Source of the DNA: HRBIN15 sp039630445
GTDB taxonomy: Bacteria; Armatimonadota; Fimbriimonadia; Fimbriimonadales; GBS-DC
Assembly: GCA_039630445.1 (NCBI GenBank)
Contig: JBCNVA010000167.1
Location: 1-7,355, forward strand
Length of the DNA: 7,355 nucleotides
Reading direction: 5' to 3'
The first letter of the stretch is position 1; each line of letters opens with the position of its first letter. Made by a program: the position numbers and the translations under genes. Below are positions 1 to 6,605 of the stretch, in pieces. The notes under the pieces are model-generated. The model ran no database searches and was not told the origin of the DNA. It worked only from the letters and a program-made list of their open reading frames with translations.

Positions 1-896
1 TATTTGCCCTCCAGGTAGACGGCAATATAGCTGTTCGGGCGAATATACTTCTCCAGCAGGCTTGGATCGCGCAGGATCCACGCATGGCGAATATCGCTCA
101 GCAGCTGCTGGCGGTCATCCAGCACGGGCTGCTGGGGACGCTCCAGATAGTAGGGCACCGCGATATAGATGGGCACCTCCACATAGATGACGCGCGGCGG
201 CGGCAAGTAGACAATCCGAAATATGGGGATGAACGGCGGGCACGGATCGTAGTACCAGTAGGGCGCGTAGCAGACGCGATACGGCTCCGGTACATAGCTG
301 TAGTAGCGATAGCCGAAGCTGAAGCTGCCACCCCGATACTCGTAGTAGAACTCCTGACCGGAGGTGCGTGGCGCAAGATGCACAAACCGCTGCCAGCGAC
401 GCGGGTCAAGCCCTTCGGTGCGGCTCACCAGCGCAGGTAGATTGCCTTCACTCAGGGGCACAGGGCGATTCAGCACCGGTTGCGGATTAGTCAGCACAGG
501 GCGTGAATCAAGCGGCAGCGGTTGCGGGTTGTTCAGCACCAGACCGGGTGTGTTGCCAGACGCCTGGCGCGGGTCGCTTTGCACCACGATGGGTGAGTTG
601 TTGCCCAGTTGCGAATCGCGGGGCTTTTTGCGGAACGGGTCATTATCGGACGGTGAAGATGCCGGATTATTCGACGGCTGCGGGTTGTTGCCACCCCGAT
701 TGTCGATAGGGCGCGGCTTATTGTCCCCACCCTTGTGAAACGGCGAGGACGGTCTGCTCTCGTCCACGGTGCGGGACGGAGCCGGCTTATTCCCTCCCTT
801 CCTACCCTCGGTTTTGTCAGCCAGCTTCTTCAGGTCGTCGGCTGCCGCAAGGCTCAGGGAGAGAGCAACTGCGCTCAAAAGGCTCAGAATACGCAT
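1..896 (-). CDS. Secreted Asn/Pro-rich, Tyr-rich hypothetical protein (C-terminus outside window)
   Basis: The frame is open from the ATG at 896 to the left edge: 298 complete codons and no stop. The last two bases read TA, so the next codon is either Tyr or a stop. I do not recognise a family. Residues 1-19 (MRILSLLSAVALSLSLAAA) look like a Sec signal peptide, so the product is probably exported. Residues about 25-150 are low-complexity and probably disordered, rich in Asn, Pro, Ser, Gly and Lys, with repeated NPQP units near 71, 123 and 137. Residues 184-250 hold 17 tyrosines in 67 positions, many prolines, and two cysteines (209, 219). Residues 261-298 look like a charged helix followed by a beta-like segment (YIAVYLEGK), possibly the start of a folded domain. 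The start is supported by GGGGTGA six bases upstream. A cell-surface or envelope role is inference. Confidence 0.82.
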   Translation of the reverse strand, partial: MRILSLLSAVALSLSLAAADDLKKLADKTEGRKGGNKPAPSRTVDESRPSSPFHKGGDNKPRPIDNRGGNNPQPSNNPASSPSDNDPFRKKPRDSQLGNNSPIVVQSDPRQASGNTPGLVLNNPQPLPLDSRPVLTNPQPVLNRPVPLSEGNLPALVSRTEGLDPRRWQRFVHLAPRTSGQEFYYEYRGGSFSFGYRYYSYVPEPYRVCYAPYWYYDPCPPFIPIFRIVYLPPPRVIYVEVPIYIAVPYYLERPQQPVLDDRQQLLSDIRHAWILRDPSLLEKYIRPNSYIAVYLEGK

Positions 897-902
897 CGTT
901 GG

Positions 903-925
903 TCACCCCATCTATAGTTTACCTT
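903..925 (-). promoter_or_regulatory. Putative -10 element and ribosome binding site of the Tyr-rich protein gene
   Basis: On the minus strand AAGGTAAACT (925-916) resembles the GGTATMMT element seen before the other genes here, with TAAACT as the possible -10. A predicted transcription start near 909 would fall at the edge of the GGGGTGA ribosome binding site (909-903), giving a very short leader. TATAGA at 916-911 is an alternative -10, but its start would fall inside the ribosome binding site. No -35 is evident. Confidence 0.35.
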
Positions 926-932
926 AAACCCG

Positions 933-981
933 GCGACGACATCCCTGCCGTCGCTCCACAGCAATAGACGCCGAGGGCGTC
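933..981 (-). terminator. Two adjacent inverted repeats downstream of prmC
   Basis: GACGCC-GAG-GGCGTC (967-981) is a perfect 6-bp GC-rich stem with a 3-base loop. GCGACG (933-938) pairs with CGTCGC (949-954) across a 10-base loop. Both lie in the 93-base gap between the prmC stop and the next gene on the same strand. Neither is followed by a real T-tract, so intrinsic termination is only possible, not shown. They could also stabilise the 3' end of the operon mRNA. Confidence 0.35.
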
Positions 982-989
982 CGAAAGTT

Positions 990-1841
990 TCACGGTTTGA
1001 CCGCACTGATGACACGCGGCAAACCTGCAAGGTCAGGGTGAACCCGGATCGCCTCATAGCCGTGCTGGGTGAGCAGTGCTTGCACGCGGTTCGCAAGGGT
1101 TGGGCTGGTTTCCAGCGCGAGCAGTCCGCCCGATTTGAGTACGCGGCACGCCTGTTGCGCGAGCTGGCGGTAAGGGCGCAACGGATCGCTTCGAGGCAGG
1201 AGCAGGGCACGCCGCGGCTCGTAGCGCGTGATTTCGGGCATCAGATGCGCCCATTCCTGGGGCAGCACATAGGGCGGGTTGGCAAGAATCGCCTCCACGC
1301 TGGCAGGGCGCATCGGGGTGAGCCAGTCTGCCCGCACGAGCAGCCAACGATTACTCAATCCCAGCCGCATGCGGTTGCGCATGGCGATCCGCAGGGCACG
1401 ACGGCTGCGATCGATGCCAATTGCACGCCAGCGGGGCGCATGCAGCAGGCAAGCCATCGCGATGCACCCACTGCCTGTGCCTGCATCGACCAGCACACCC
1501 CCCTCTCCACGCGACTGTGCCCAATTCAGAAAGACCTCTACCAGCAGTTCCGTTTCGGGGCGCGGTACCAGCACGCCCCGCGCCACATAGCACTCAATAC
1601 CATAGAACCAGCGGCGATGGGTGATGTAAGCCAGCGGCTCGCGTTTTGCGCGGCGTGCCAGCCAGCGCATGAGGCGACGCTGCTCGCGCTCCGACAGCAG
1701 ATGCTCCCGATGCGCCACTATCCATGCCCGCTCCTGACGCAAGCAGGCAGCCAGCAGCAGCTCCGCCTCGCGCTGGGCATCAGGTACGCCTGCTGCCTGA
1801 AGCTGCTGCGTGGCAAGGTGAAGCGCGTCGCCCAGACGCAT
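990..1841 (-). CDS. prmC: Peptide chain release factor N5-glutamine methyltransferase PrmC/HemK
   Basis: This cytoplasmic enzyme transfers a methyl group from S-adenosylmethionine to the glutamine of the GGQ motif in release factors RF1/RF2, which speeds peptide release. The 283 residues match the usual family length. An N-terminal helical release-factor-binding domain (about 1-75) is followed by PRPETE (93-98), the AdoMet-binding motif DAGTGSGCIA (119-128), the signature NPPY (188-191), and a C-terminal DLAGLPRV segment (270-277) typical of the family. The usual Glu-Ile-Gly segment late in the fold reads LETSP (243-247). The ATG directly follows the E1 stop codon (GAGTAGATG), with GGAG only three bases before it, so translation is probably coupled to the upstream gene. 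PrmC is classically paired with prfA; here it is last in a metabolic operon. Confidence 0.95.
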   Translation of the reverse strand: MRLGDALHLATQQLQAAGVPDAQREAELLLAACLRQERAWIVAHREHLLSEREQRRLMRWLARRAKREPLAYITHRRWFYGIECYVARGVLVPRPETELLVEVFLNWAQSRGEGGVLVDAGTGSGCIAMACLLHAPRWRAIGIDRSRRALRIAMRNRMRLGLSNRWLLVRADWLTPMRPASVEAILANPPYVLPQEWAHLMPEITRYEPRRALLLPRSDPLRPYRQLAQQACRVLKSGGLLALETSPTLANRVQALLTQHGYEAIRVHPDLAGLPRVISAVKP

Positions 1842-3821
1842 CTACTCCATCACGGTGTAGATAGCTTGCAGCACACGCCGCAGATCGGGCAGGATCGCGT
1901 ACTCCAGCTCTGGGCAGAAGGGGATATGCACATCGTAGCGCGCGACCAGCTGTGGCGGCGACAGTAGCAAGTTGAACCGCTCGGGAACGCTGGTCATCTC
2001 GGTGATAATCGCTTGCCCGAAGCCGCAGGTACGACTGTCCTCGTGAATGACCACCAGCCGTCCTGTCTTTGCCAGCGACTGCTCAATCGTCGCCCAGTCG
2101 CAGGGCACCAGCGTGCGCAGGTCGATAATCTCCAGCGAGATGCCCTCAGCTTCCAGCTGCTTAGCCGCCTGCTCCGCTAGCTCCAAGGTATTGCCCCACG
2201 CGACGACAGTCACATCCTTGCCCTCGCGACGGATCGCTGCTTTGCCGAAGGGGAGTGGTTCGTACTTGCGCACGGGATGGCGCACCCGAAAGATGTGCTT
2301 CGGGATGAGAATGAGCGAGGGGTCAGGGTCTTGAATAGCAGCCCAGAACAGCCCGGCAGCATCCTCCGGCGTGCTGGGGATCGCCACCCGGATGCCCGGA
2401 ATGTGTGCCCACCAACCGTCGTTGCTCTGGCTGTGCCAGGGACCGCCCGCGGGTAGATAGGCTCCATACGGCGCGTAGATAACCATCGGGCAGCTCCAGT
2501 CGCCGTTCGTGCGCCAGCGCAGCGTCGCTATCTGCGTCACCAGCTGATGAAAGCCCGGCGTGATAAAGTCGATGAACTGAATCTCAAACACAGGGCGGTA
2601 GCCGATGGCGGCTAATCCGACCGCCGTGCCCACGATGGTGGCTTCTGCCAGCGGCGAGTTGACGACCCGACCAGGGAAGCGCGAACTCAGCCCCTTCGTG
2701 AAGCCAAACACACCCCCTTTAGGATCCTCAATATCCTCACCGAACATAATCACCTCAGGAAAGGTTTCCAGCGCGGCATGGAAGGTGCGGTTGATTGCGG
2801 CGACCATCGTGGTCGGTTCTGGCTCTGGCTCGAAGGGGATCGGTTTATACTCCTTGACTGGCTCGCCATAGAGATGATCCATCACATGCGCTGGGTCAGG
2901 CAGTGGGACTTGCTCTACCTCTTGATAGATAGCATCGATCTCTTGAGCGATTCGGTCTGACATCTCAGACAGTTCCGATGAGGTGATCACGCCTTCGGCA
3001 ATCAGGCGCTCCGAGTAGAGCTTGATCGGGTCGCGCTGCATCATCGCCTCGATCTCCTCGGCGGGGCGGTAGACGCGATGGTCATCCGCGCTGGTGTGGG
3101 AGCTGAGCCGATCCAGTTCGCACCAGAGGATGGTGGGTCCTTCGCCCCGGCGCGCTCGCCGAATCGCCTCACCGCTCTTTTCGTACACCTCGAACGGATC
3201 GCGCCCGTTGGCAAAAATCACCCACCGCTCGTCGAACACATGCAAGCGCATCGGCAGCATATGGCGCGTGGGCGTGCTGATGCCATATTGATTATCTTCC
3301 ACCAGAAACACAATCGGCAGCCGCTCCTGAATGGCGAAGCAGACCGCTTCATAAAACTCGCCCTGCCGCGCTGCAGCATCGCCAATATTGCACAGCACAA
3401 TTCGGTCATCGCCCGCTATCTTGATGCCCCAGGCTGCGCCCGCTGCAGGCAGACATTGCGAGCCAGTGGGTGTGGCGTAGCCGAACACATTGAGTGCCCT
3501 CGAGGAGTAATGGGCGGGCATGTTGCGCCCCTCGGAGCTGGAACCTGTGCGTGCCAGAAAGTCGAGCGCTATCTCGCGTGGCGTCATGCCACGCGCCAGC
3601 ATAATCGCCCGGTCGCGGTAGGTGGGGAAAATAATGTCGTCGGGGCGCAGGTGGTACACAATCGCAGCGAGCGCTTCGTGCCCCATGCCGGGCACCTGGA
3701 ACCAGCCCTTGCCCTGCCGCATTAAAATGCCCTCGCGCCGATCGCCCTCGCGCGAGAGCAGCATAATTCGCAATAACTCCAGTTTCGGAAATGTGCCTGT
3801 CTCCATCGTTGCGGGCTTCAT
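1842..3821 (-). CDS. Fused 2-oxoacid dehydrogenase E1 alpha/beta subunit (branched-chain type likely)
   Basis: Thiamine-diphosphate-dependent E1 decarboxylates a 2-oxoacid and passes the acyl group to the lipoyl E2, giving acyl-CoA. With the chosen start it has 659 residues. The alpha half (about 1-325) contains TYRDR (67-71), the cofactor motif from GDA (147-149) to N177, and the loop SSHTSADD (240-247), closer to branched-chain than pyruvate enzymes. A Pro-Glu linker (about 328-336) joins it to the beta half, with GED (361-363), PLAEATIVG with the expected catalytic Glu393, and PWHSQS with His463. The canonical GDG reads GDA. The longest frame begins with TTG at 3827, but AGGAGG (3833-3828) sits six bases before the ATG at 3821, so I start there. 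It lies 38 bases after the thiolase. Substrate is inferred; pyruvate or acetoin remain possible. E2 and E3 are not in the window. Confidence 0.93.
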   Translation of the reverse strand: MKPATMETGTFPKLELLRIMLLSREGDRREGILMRQGKGWFQVPGMGHEALAAIVYHLRPDDIIFPTYRDRAIMLARGMTPREIALDFLARTGSSSEGRNMPAHYSSRALNVFGYATPTGSQCLPAAGAAWGIKIAGDDRIVLCNIGDAAARQGEFYEAVCFAIQERLPIVFLVEDNQYGISTPTRHMLPMRLHVFDERWVIFANGRDPFEVYEKSGEAIRRARRGEGPTILWCELDRLSSHTSADDHRVYRPAEEIEAMMQRDPIKLYSERLIAEGVITSSELSEMSDRIAQEIDAIYQEVEQVPLPDPAHVMDHLYGEPVKEYKPIPFEPEPEPTTMVAAINRTFHAALETFPEVIMFGEDIEDPKGGVFGFTKGLSSRFPGRVVNSPLAEATIVGTAVGLAAIGYRPVFEIQFIDFITPGFHQLVTQIATLRWRTNGDWSCPMVIYAPYGAYLPAGGPWHSQSNDGWWAHIPGIRVAIPSTPEDAAGLFWAAIQDPDPSLILIPKHIFRVRHPVRKYEPLPFGKAAIRREGKDVTVVAWGNTLELAEQAAKQLEAEGISLEIIDLRTLVPCDWATIEQSLAKTGRLVVIHEDSRTCGFGQAIITEMTSVPERFNLLLSPPQLVARYDVHIPFCPELEYAILPDLRRVLQAIYTVME

Positions 3822-3827
3822 CGCCAA

Positions 3828-3833
3828 CCTCCT
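3828..3833 (-). promoter_or_regulatory. Strong ribosome binding site fixing the E1 start
   Basis: AGGAGG on the minus strand, followed by TTGGCG and then ATG at 3821, is ideal spacing. It places the TTG at 3827 directly against the binding site, too close to serve as a start. The E1 protein is therefore two residues shorter than the longest frame. Confidence 0.85.
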
Positions 3834-3858
3834 TGCTTTTTGCGCTGAGTTTGGGGGA

Positions 3859-3866
3859 ATTATACC
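3859..3866 (-). promoter_or_regulatory. Possible internal promoter -10 (GGTATAAT) ahead of E1
   Basis: The minus strand reads GGTATAAT across the last codons and stop of the thiolase gene (GTA TAA T), 38 bases before the E1 ATG. It matches consensus -10 perfectly and the GG-TATMMT pattern found elsewhere here, so E1-prmC could be transcribed separately from the thiolase. Because it overlaps a Val-stop codon pair, chance is a real alternative. No -35 is seen. Confidence 0.35.
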
Positions 3867-5038
3867 CGTTCAATCAGCCCTGCCGCGCCCATACCGAGCG
3901 CGGCGCACATGGTAATCAGCCCGTAGCGTCCGTTGCTGCGCTGCAGTTCATAGAGGATCGTCGCCACCTGACGCGCGCCTGTGCAGCCCAGCGGATGCCC
4001 TAAGGCAATCGCGCCACCCAGCACATTCACCCGTTCCATCGGCAGCGGATAGACCGCGTTCGATGCCAACACCTGTGCGGCAAACGCTTCATTGAACTCG
4101 ATACGGTCTATCTCCTCGATCGCAAAGTTGTGACGCTTGAGCAGTTTGGGGATAGCATAGGCGGGGGCAACCCCGAAATCCGCTGGCTCCACCGCCACAA
4201 CGGTATAGCCGACAAATCGCGCCATCGGCTGGATGCCCAGCTGAATCGATTTACGCTCGCTCATCAGCACCACTGCCGCGGCGCCATCACTGCGTTGCGA
4301 GGCGTTGCCCGCGGTGATGACCCCCTGCGGATGGAAGGCGGGCTTGAGCTTGGCTAACGCCTCCAGACTGGTGTCGCGGCGGGGACCCTCATCCTGCTCC
4401 AGCGTGACGGGGATGGCGACGGGACGCCCGTTTTTGTCCACCTCCTGCACCGTGGTCTGCACGGGCACAATCTCCTTGCTGAACTTGCCTGCGTCCTGCG
4501 CCGCGATGGCTTTCTGGTGGCTCTGCAGGGCGAAGGCGTCTGCCGCCTCGCGTGTGATGCCGAACTTGCGAGCAAGCTGCTCTACAGAAAGTCCCATGCT
4601 CAAATAGGTGTCGGGCGCGTGCGCCATCAGGTGCGGGTTCGGATGGGCGCGGATGTCCAAAAAGGGCACGCGACTCATACTCTCCACACCGCCTGCGATA
4701 ATCACCTCCGCATCGCCACTGCGGATCCGTGCCGCCGCAATAGCAATCGCTTCCAGCCCTGAGGCGCAGAATCGGTTCACCGTCACACCCGGGATGGTGA
4801 CGGGCAAACCCGCCCGCAGGGCTGCCACACGCGCCACATTCATGCCCGATTCGCCTTCGGGCGTCGCGCAGCCGAACACCACATCGTCCACTTCGTTGGG
4901 GTCTAAAAAGGGCACACGCTCCAACGCTGCGCGAATCGCAATAGCTGCCAGCTCATCAGGGCGTGTGTGGCGCAAGCTCCCACGCGGCGCCTTGCCAATC
5001 GGCGTGCGCACTGCTGACACAATCAGCGCGTCGCTCAT
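3860..5038 (-). CDS. Thiolase family acetyl-CoA acyltransferase
   Basis: Thiolases cleave 3-ketoacyl-CoA with CoA to give acetyl-CoA plus a shortened acyl-CoA, or condense two acetyl-CoA in the reverse reaction. The 392 residues are full family length. The nucleophile is Cys91 in NRFCASG. NEAF begins at Asn316, GHPLGCTGAR carries His348, and the second catalytic Cys378 is in TMCAALGMG. The loop after Cys378 has Ala where many relatives have Gly (CxGxG), although Ala is within known family variation. The ATG at 5038 has GGAGG six bases upstream (5049-5045). It is the first gene of the apparent thiolase-E1-prmC operon, which suggests acyl-CoA breakdown from branched-chain amino acids or fatty acids. 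Sequence alone does not separate a degradative 3-ketoacyl-CoA thiolase from a biosynthetic acetoacetyl-CoA thiolase, so I give no symbol. Confidence 0.95.
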   Translation of the reverse strand: MSDALIVSAVRTPIGKAPRGSLRHTRPDELAAIAIRAALERVPFLDPNEVDDVVFGCATPEGESGMNVARVAALRAGLPVTIPGVTVNRFCASGLEAIAIAAARIRSGDAEVIIAGGVESMSRVPFLDIRAHPNPHLMAHAPDTYLSMGLSVEQLARKFGITREAADAFALQSHQKAIAAQDAGKFSKEIVPVQTTVQEVDKNGRPVAIPVTLEQDEGPRRDTSLEALAKLKPAFHPQGVITAGNASQRSDGAAAVVLMSERKSIQLGIQPMARFVGYTVVAVEPADFGVAPAYAIPKLLKRHNFAIEEIDRIEFNEAFAAQVLASNAVYPLPMERVNVLGGAIALGHPLGCTGARQVATILYELQRSNGRYGLITMCAALGMGAAGLIERV

Positions 5039-5044
5039 CGTCTC

Positions 5045-5063
5045 CCTCCACCTGAAGGATACC
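5045..5063 (-). promoter_or_regulatory. Putative promoter -10 and ribosome binding site of the thiolase operon
   Basis: The minus strand has GGTATCCT (5063-5056), then seven bases later GGAGG (5049-5045), then ATG at 5038. TTGAGG (5086-5081) could be a weak -35 at a long 19-base spacing. The layout of -10, a very short leader and then the binding site recurs at other genes in the window. Confidence 0.45.
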
Positions 5064-5098
5064 CCACAACCCCTTCCTCACCTCAAGCGACGCACTTG

Positions 5099-5122
5099 GG
5101 TATACTTGACGCCGCAAGGAGG
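5099..5122 (+). promoter_or_regulatory. Putative promoter -10 and ribosome binding site of the CADD-like gene
   Basis: GGTATACT (5099-5106) is followed by AAGGAGG (5116-5122), nine bases before the ATG at 5132. This makes 5132 the likely start. An earlier in-frame TTG at 5096 would lie upstream of and across the -10 and has no binding site. The element stands back to back with the thiolase promoter; no -35 is recognisable. Confidence 0.5.
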
Positions 5123-5131
5123 ACAGCGCTG

Positions 5132-5731
5132 ATGACGATCAAGGAGCAACTGGATCGGGTGATAGCACAGTGGAACCTGTTGAACCATCCATTCTATCGG
5201 GCGTGGAGCGCAGGCACGCTGCCTGTGGAGGCGCTTCGCGATTATGCCCGAGAATATGGAGCCTTCATCGCTGAGCTACCAGCAGGCTGGCGCGTTCAGC
5301 TCGACATGGAGACTGCCCACGAGGAGGAGGAACATATTCAACTGTGGGCGCAATTCGCTGAAGCACTGGGCGTAACCATCGGCACAGCAGAGCGCCCTGC
5401 GGTGCGTCAGCTGGTGATGACCGCTCGTGAACTGTTCTCGGAACCAACCACAGCGCTGGGCGCGCTTTATGCTTTCGAAGCGCAGCAACCTGCGACTGCC
5501 CAATCCAAGCTTGAAGGACTTACGCGCCACTATTCGCTACCCGAGGGCATGCGCCCCTATTTTGAGGTACATGCCACCAATCACCACGAGGCGGAAAAGA
5601 TTCTGGCGCGGCTGAACCGGCTCAGCCCAGAGGGGCAGGCACGGGCGTTGTGGGCGTGTGAACAGATGTGCCGCACCCTGTGGGACGCGCTGACCGACCT
5701 GACGCCGACGCACCTATCTGCCTGCTCCTGA
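5132..5731 (+). CDS. CADD/TenA/PqqC-superfamily helical protein with altered metal site
   Basis: A 199-residue, probably all-helical, soluble protein of the heme-oxygenase-like fold. The pattern HPFYRAWSAGTL (19-30), LWAQFAEALG (71-80), FEAQQP (115-120) and K126-GL-HY is that of CADD-like proteins. Chlamydial CADD makes p-aminobenzoate for folate from its own Tyr27 and Lys152 using a dinuclear metal site. Aligned by eye from memory, Tyr22 and Lys126 match those residues, and His68, Glu116 and His147 match three metal ligands. The other three ligand positions hold Thr61, His151 and Ala154 in place of Glu, Asp and His. Nearby Glu60, Glu64-67, His152 and Glu153 might substitute. Function may be p-aminobenzoate synthesis, another oxygenase role, or a metal-free role. 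It is divergent from the thiolase and converges with the pilin gene. Confidence 0.8.
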   Translation: MTIKEQLDRVIAQWNLLNHPFYRAWSAGTLPVEALRDYAREYGAFIAELPAGWRVQLDMETAHEEEEHIQLWAQFAEALGVTIGTAERPAVRQLVMTARELFSEPTTALGALYAFEAQQPATAQSKLEGLTRHYSLPEGMRPYFEVHATNHHEAEKILARLNRLSPEGQARALWACEQMCRTLWDALTDLTPTHLSACS

Positions 5732-5740
5732 GCAAGGGGC

Positions 5741-6550
5741 TTACTGCCACCGCTCCCACAGCTCGGGATACTGGTTCGGATTCAGATCGATGCGCGAGCA
5801 GTAGGTGTGGTCGTCGCGCTCACACTCCCTTTCGGGCAGCCCGTAGAGCTGCTCGAAAGGCGTCGCCTTCGTGTGCCCGTCGGCGTAGGTGACCACCACG
5901 AGCTTCATGTGCCGCCCGTGCGGGCGTTGATGGAACGAGGCGCCCACCTGCAGTCCGTGCGCTCTGGGGACCGGCGAGTAGACCACATTCATATAGTAGC
6001 CATAATCTCGCCAGAGCGGATAGCTGGCAGTGCCCGACGGGATCCCGTCCATCACATAGACATGACTGGCAGGTTTGTCCAGCGCCGCCAGCGACTTGCT
6101 CGGTACCATCCAGATTGAGCCACATGTCCAGAGATAGCCCGCAGGCGAGGGATAAGCCGCCCCATAGCCTACACGCCCTTCGCAGAGCAAGCGTCGCCCC
6201 GTTGCAGTCGCCTCCGTCACCTGCTTCGTGCTGGGACAACGGGAGTAGAGATTGTTCTTGGAGTAGGGCTGTAGCCAGTAGAGGAAGCCAATGGAGGTAC
6301 ACCCAGAATAGCCACCCCCACAGAAGCCGGGCGGCGGCTCCATCGCAATCTCCGCGAAGGGATACACCTCATCGTAGTCCTGGATGTAGAGCATCGCCGC
6401 GATGCCAACCTGCTTATTGTTGCTTAGGCACATCGTCTGGCGCGCTTTCTCACGCGCCCGCGCAAACACGGGGAATAAAATCGCCGCCAGAATCGCAATA
6501 ATCGCAATCACCACCAACAGCTCAATCAGCGTAAAGCCGCGTCGATCCAT
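5741..6550 (-). CDS. Type IV prepilin-like protein, DUF1559-type, cysteine-rich
   Basis: The 269-residue product starts MDRRG, then FTLIELLVVIAIIAILAAILF, the class III signal cleaved after Gly5 by prepilin peptidase, with Glu at +5 of the mature protein and an N-terminal membrane/assembly helix. FPVFARAREKARQ follows the helix. Near the end is H214-x9-D224-G225, the motif marking the DUF1559 group common in Armatimonadota and Planctomycetota. Eight cysteines (41, 77, 84, 105, 123, 143, 243, 251) could form disulfides outside the cell. A start at 6571 would lie inside the TATAAT promoter element; GGAGG (6561-6557) is six bases before the ATG at 6550 and three before the adjacent ATG at 6553, so 6550 is preferred. 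Such proteins are pseudopilins of type IV pilus or type II secretion-like machines; its specific partner is unknown. Confidence 0.93.
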   Translation of the reverse strand: MDRRGFTLIELLVVIAIIAILAAILFPVFARAREKARQTMCLSNNKQVGIAAMLYIQDYDEVYPFAEIAMEPPPGFCGGGYSGCTSIGFLYWLQPYSKNNLYSRCPSTKQVTEATATGRRLLCEGRVGYGAAYPSPAGYLWTCGSIWMVPSKSLAALDKPASHVYVMDGIPSGTASYPLWRDYGYYMNVVYSPVPRAHGLQVGASFHQRPHGRHMKLVVVTYADGHTKATPFEQLYGLPERECERDDHTYCSRIDLNPNQYPELWERWQ

Positions 6551-6556
6551 CATTGC

Positions 6557-6577
6557 CCTCCAAATTACCATTATACC
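6557..6577 (-). promoter_or_regulatory. Putative promoter -10 and ribosome binding site of the pilin gene
   Basis: The minus strand carries GGTATAAT (6577-6570), a perfect consensus -10, and GGAGG (6561-6557). A start of transcription about seven bases past the -10 would be near 6563, leaving almost no leader before the binding site. TTGACT at 6613-6608 is too far away (32 bases) to act as its -35. Confidence 0.5.
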
Positions 6578-6592
6578 CTATTTTCAAAGGGT
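6575..6592. repeat. Inverted repeat abutting the pilin promoter
   Basis: ACCCT (6575-6579) and AGGGT (6588-6592) are perfect inverted arms separated by eight AT-rich bases, touching the -10 of the pilin gene. It could be a small operator or a weak stem-loop at the end of the zinc-ribbon transcript. With only five base pairs, chance is quite possible. Confidence 0.3.
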
Positions 6593-6605
6593 TATTGCGG
6601 AGCGC

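Noticed and set aside
364..738. Plus-strand frame with a repetitive Gly/Leu/Ser product
   Set aside because: It is antisense to the Asn/Pro-rich region of the secreted protein; the repetitive look simply mirrors the repeats on the real coding strand.
1038..1967. A 309-codon open frame on the plus strand
   Set aside because: It lies opposite prmC and the end of E1. Its translation is rich in His, Gln, Arg and Ala with no family motif, while the minus-strand frames carry NPPY and E1 signatures. It is a shadow of high-GC coding sequence.
3078..3725. A 215-codon open frame on the plus strand
   Set aside because: It is entirely antisense to the E1 alpha half, which has clear cofactor motifs. No ribosome binding site or recognisable domain supports it.
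3822..3827. TTG at 3827 as the E1 start
   Set aside because: It directly abuts AGGAGG, leaving no spacer; the ATG at 3821 has ideal spacing.
5722..5733. TGCTCCTGAGCA as a terminator between the convergent genes
   Set aside because: The stem is only four to five pairs with a very tight loop and no T-tract on either strand. The genes are nine bases apart and no better hairpin is visible.
6554..6571. Upstream in-frame ATG at 6571 as the pilin start
   Set aside because: That ATG is part of the TATAAT element, lies upstream of the GGAGG site, and would give the prepilin leader an untypical MVIWRAM extension.
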